This document shows positions 61,624 through 64,000 of a stretch of 64,000 nucleotides of DNA, piece by piece. The stretch covers positions 1,022,388-1,086,387 of the forward strand of contig NW_019775436.1 in NCBI RefSeq assembly GCF_001039355.2, in the 5' to 3' direction. The notes beneath the pieces were generated by a model. The model was not told where the DNA came from, did not search any database, and saw nothing but the letters and a program-made list of their open reading frames with translations. The translations under genes were made by a program, and so were the position numbers. Positions within the stretch are counted from its first letter, which is position 1, and each line of letters begins with the position of its first letter. This stretch comes from Lingula anatina. Lineage: Eukaryota; Brachiopoda; Lingulata; Lingulida; Lingulidae.

Positions 61624-63840
61624 GAGAGAGAGAGAGAAAGAGATCCACATTCTTACCCCCATGTCGAGAGCTTCTTGTGTATTTGCCTTTAGCTTGTTTT
61701 TAATTTCATCTGTGGTCATTTTTTCTAATGCAGTTTTTGCAACATCATCAGAAAGTTGAGCTTTGGCAGCTGCCTAAAATGGTATGCAACATCATCTTTT
61801 AAATACATCTTAATTTTAAAATACCCATCAACGATTACATATTAGCAAGGACGTACACACATGGACGCCACACACAATTACTTCATAATGCTTTTTCAAG
61901 AACTAAAAAAGAAAAAGGCAAGTTATCTTAAAAAAACCTTGTCATACCTGTAGAAAACTCTCAGGCTTTGTAATGTCTTCATCCTGGAATAAAACAATCC
62001 ATATAAAAATAACTTGTCACTGTGAGCACTTCCCTTTGTGTAAAGGGCCATAGACTTCATTTCTACTCATTATATTGAATATAGCACATTTTTTTGTTTT
62101 TGAAAGATACACAAGAGAAATTTTGCTAGTCTAAGAGCTACAATTCCTACCTTCTACCAGAGACAAATATTGATTTATCACTAGATATTCATAGATATGA
62201 CCCAAGTTATTTCATGACAATTTCCTCTGCCATAGAATATCTAGGTGAAAATCTATCTGTACCCTTAGCAGGTAATAATTACCCTACTCCAGACCCGCAT
62301 CCAGAACTCTCTACTGATTGGTTCTGTCTTCTCCTTCTGTAACAAGTCCACGGACAGGACATACCTCATGGCAGCCAGTGATCCCTTGTTGAACATTACA
62401 TCTGCTGGATCCTGTAAAACAAACAGGGGCAATTTCATACAGTAACAAAGTTTAAGCCAGAGAGACAGCAGAGGATGGTCTATCTTTTGGTTGAACAGCT
62501 ATTTAAAATTATTAGAAGACCCCCACCACCCACTCTTGGTCTTGGCTAAACCCCTGCACAGAAAGGATATTTCTTTTATTGGTTTTAGTTTAATTTTTTA
62601 CTGAGTGCAATGTTTAAGCTTTACATTTCCAAACCCCACCCCACCAAACAAACAGACAAACAAATATATACTAAAAATTTTCTTGCCTACCGATGGAGCT
62701 TTTAAAGGTACCCTAAAATATCCTCCTAATCTCTTCAAGTCTTGGTCCATGTAAGCCATCTTGTTTGGCACCAGACCAGGTGGTCTATTACCTGAAACAT
62801 GGTAGACATTTTTAGTATAAAACTGTACCCAAAAGAGTTTGAAAGTAAAGATGTAAGCCATCTTGTTTGGCACCAGACCAGGTGGTCTATTACCTGAAAC
62901 ATGGTAGTCATTTTTAGTATAAAACTGTACCCAAAAGAGTTTGAAAATAAAGACTGTATAAATGACAGCATCCAATGAACCTACCAAGAGATTGTGTACA
63001 CAAAAGTATAAAAAGTAATTCATATAATGATTACCAGGCAATGCTAGTTCTCTTAAAAATGTTTTCCAATTTTGACAGAGAGGCATGATTTTCCTTGGCA
63101 AAATGAATTACTAAATGATTCTGTCAACAGTTAACAGTCTCCCCGCCTCCACATTCGCTATTGAACAAATTAAATTCTGGCTCTTGAGTTTTAATTGTTA
63201 GACCCCTGCAGGGACGGTGCGTGTGCAGGCAGGGAGACCATCTGGGAATTAACAGTATTACTTTGAAGTGGATCGGCCAAATTTAGTCTGTGGATCTGTT
63301 AGTCCGTAGATCAACTTGTTCGATCTGAATGTAGTCATAGAGGTCATAGAGGTCTCTCGAGGTGCAACTGATATCTTACCTGCCCCTTGCATAATGCCAC
63401 CAAGAAAAAAAGGTTTCAGTTGTAAGTCCATATTCCATTTTGTCTTGTACCTGGTTAATACCTGAAAGAGCAGACAAAAATTAAGTTAAAAAATAAATAA
63501 ATAAAAAAACAAGTAAATATATTATGGCCCCTTATGAATTAAAATAGAAATAGTGGCAACTTAAACTGTACATCATCAAAGGTATGCTATCCATACTTGA
63601 CAATGTCTCAAAGCCAGGCTATCTGGCTACATAGATACTAGCTGGCTACACATAAATATCCTGTAGAGCAATGATTCATAAAGTAGGAGAATTTTTTTTT
63701 AGTAAAAATTTTATTTGGTGGGAAATTCTTTTCATGATACTTTTCATGTCAATATCCATACTTACTTCAAAGGCTAGCCAAGAATAGGGTGATATCACAT
63801 CATAGAAGAGTTCTACAGTTTTCTTCACAGGGGATCCCAT
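60677..63840 (-). CDS. GSTK1: glutathione S-transferase kappa 1
   Basis: Eight minus-strand coding exons: 63840-63766, 63461-63380, 62791-62691, 62411-62283, 61983-61948, 61773-61657, 61340-61247, 60720-60677; 678 nt, 225 residues (human 226). It starts MGSPVKKTVELFYDVISPYS; Ser17 in SPYSW is the expected glutathione-activating serine. Then GNRPPGLVPNKMAYMDQDLK, KGSLAAMRYVLSVDLL, REFWMRVWSR, and a DsbA-like thioredoxin half with TFGAPTIILHKDG (cis-Pro) and LFFGGDRFELMAHIMG. It ends GEKWEGPLPELSKM. Kappa GSTs act in mitochondria and peroxisomes, conjugating glutathione and reducing peroxides; the terminal SKM resembles a variant peroxisomal targeting signal (inference). Part of exon 3 is tandemly duplicated upstream. 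All junctions are GT-AG and in phase. Confidence 0.95.
61111..61170. repeat. G-rich GGGGTG-type repeat
   Basis: Repeated TGGGG(G/C) units and a poly-G run in the last GSTK1 intron. Could form a G-quadruplex on the plus strand. Confidence 0.85.
61351..61390. repeat. A40 run next to the GSTK1 exon 7 acceptor
   Basis: Forty A on the plus strand, i.e. a T40 pyrimidine tract ending 7 nt before the acceptor CAG at 61343-61341. Confidence 0.97.
61571..61637. repeat. (GT)n, (GACA)n and (GA)n compound microsatellite
   Basis: GT repeat, then about seven GACA units, then GA repeat, in a GSTK1 intron just past the exon 6 donor. Confidence 0.97.
62752..62949 (-). repeat. 102-bp tandem duplication over the GSTK1 exon 3 acceptor
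   Basis: The segment with the acceptor (ATGTTTCAG) and the first part of exon 3 (GNRPPGLVPNKMAY) occurs twice; exon starts would be 62791 and 62893, 102 bp apart. The copies are almost identical. The downstream half of exon 3 (MDQDLK...) exists once. Confidence 0.92.
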
Positions 63841-64000
63841 TATGAATTATATACTAATATGGCATCTAACTCACAATCCTCTTAGCACCCAAATCTGTGG
63901 TTTGGTCACCCTGAAAAAAAAACAGCAGTGCAGCCCTGAAAAAGAGGGCACTCTTGCTTTACTGCACGTTTGAAAAGGAGGTGGCAAGTAAGATCTAGCA

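Noticed and set aside
62598-63101. 167-codon minus-strand ORF as a separate gene
   Set aside because: It is GSTK1 exon 3, its partial duplicate and intron sequence read through; the ATG at 63101 lies in intron 2.

Overview
This is nuclear DNA from an animal. The genes are split by long AT-rich GT-AG introns, there are no operons, and the window is rich in short interspersed elements (MITE-like inverted-repeat elements, microsatellites, one probable solo LTR). The recognisable proteins are metazoan: a G-protein beta subunit very close to invertebrate Gbeta1, a GPI-type alkaline phosphatase, a kappa-class glutathione transferase, and an ANKRD49-like ankyrin protein. An invertebrate (cephalochordate, hemichordate or lophotrochozoan type) is the best guess; I cannot name the species.

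Layout. 1-6683: a duplicated block carrying, on the minus strand, an unrecognised secreted-looking protein made of near-identical ~90-residue, 8-cysteine repeats. The two copies flank a tandem array of four tRNA-Gly(CCC) genes (3113-4144), and decayed tRNA relics lie beside each copy. 10732-14131 (minus): a six-exon gene joining an STI1/ST13-like N-terminus to ANKRD49-like ankyrin repeats. 16.7-44.9 kb (plus): GNB1, eight coding exons that splice to exactly 340 residues; its last three exons appear twice because a 5.1 kb block is repeated across a single N at 39631. 48606-59321 (plus): alkaline phosphatase, ten coding exons, 528 residues, with exon 1 also repeated across a single N at 49846. 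60677-63840 (minus, convergent with the phosphatase): GSTK1, eight coding exons, 225 residues.

The genes do not form a pathway. The most important structural caution is that at least two of the three long duplications (34484-44789 and 47811-51780) have the form of two haplotypes laid end to end in an assembly: each repeat begins exactly at a lone N, and the copies differ only by scattered substitutions and indels. Anyone using this window should count GNB1 and alkaline phosphatase as single genes.

The most interesting biology is the STI1-plus-ankyrin protein, whose architecture resembles plant AKR2; the unassigned 8-cysteine repeat protein with variable repeat number; the decaying tRNA-Gly array; and an in-frame partial duplication of GSTK1 exon 3. 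All exon boundaries were placed by reading splice sites and reading frame by eye, with no alignments or transcript data.
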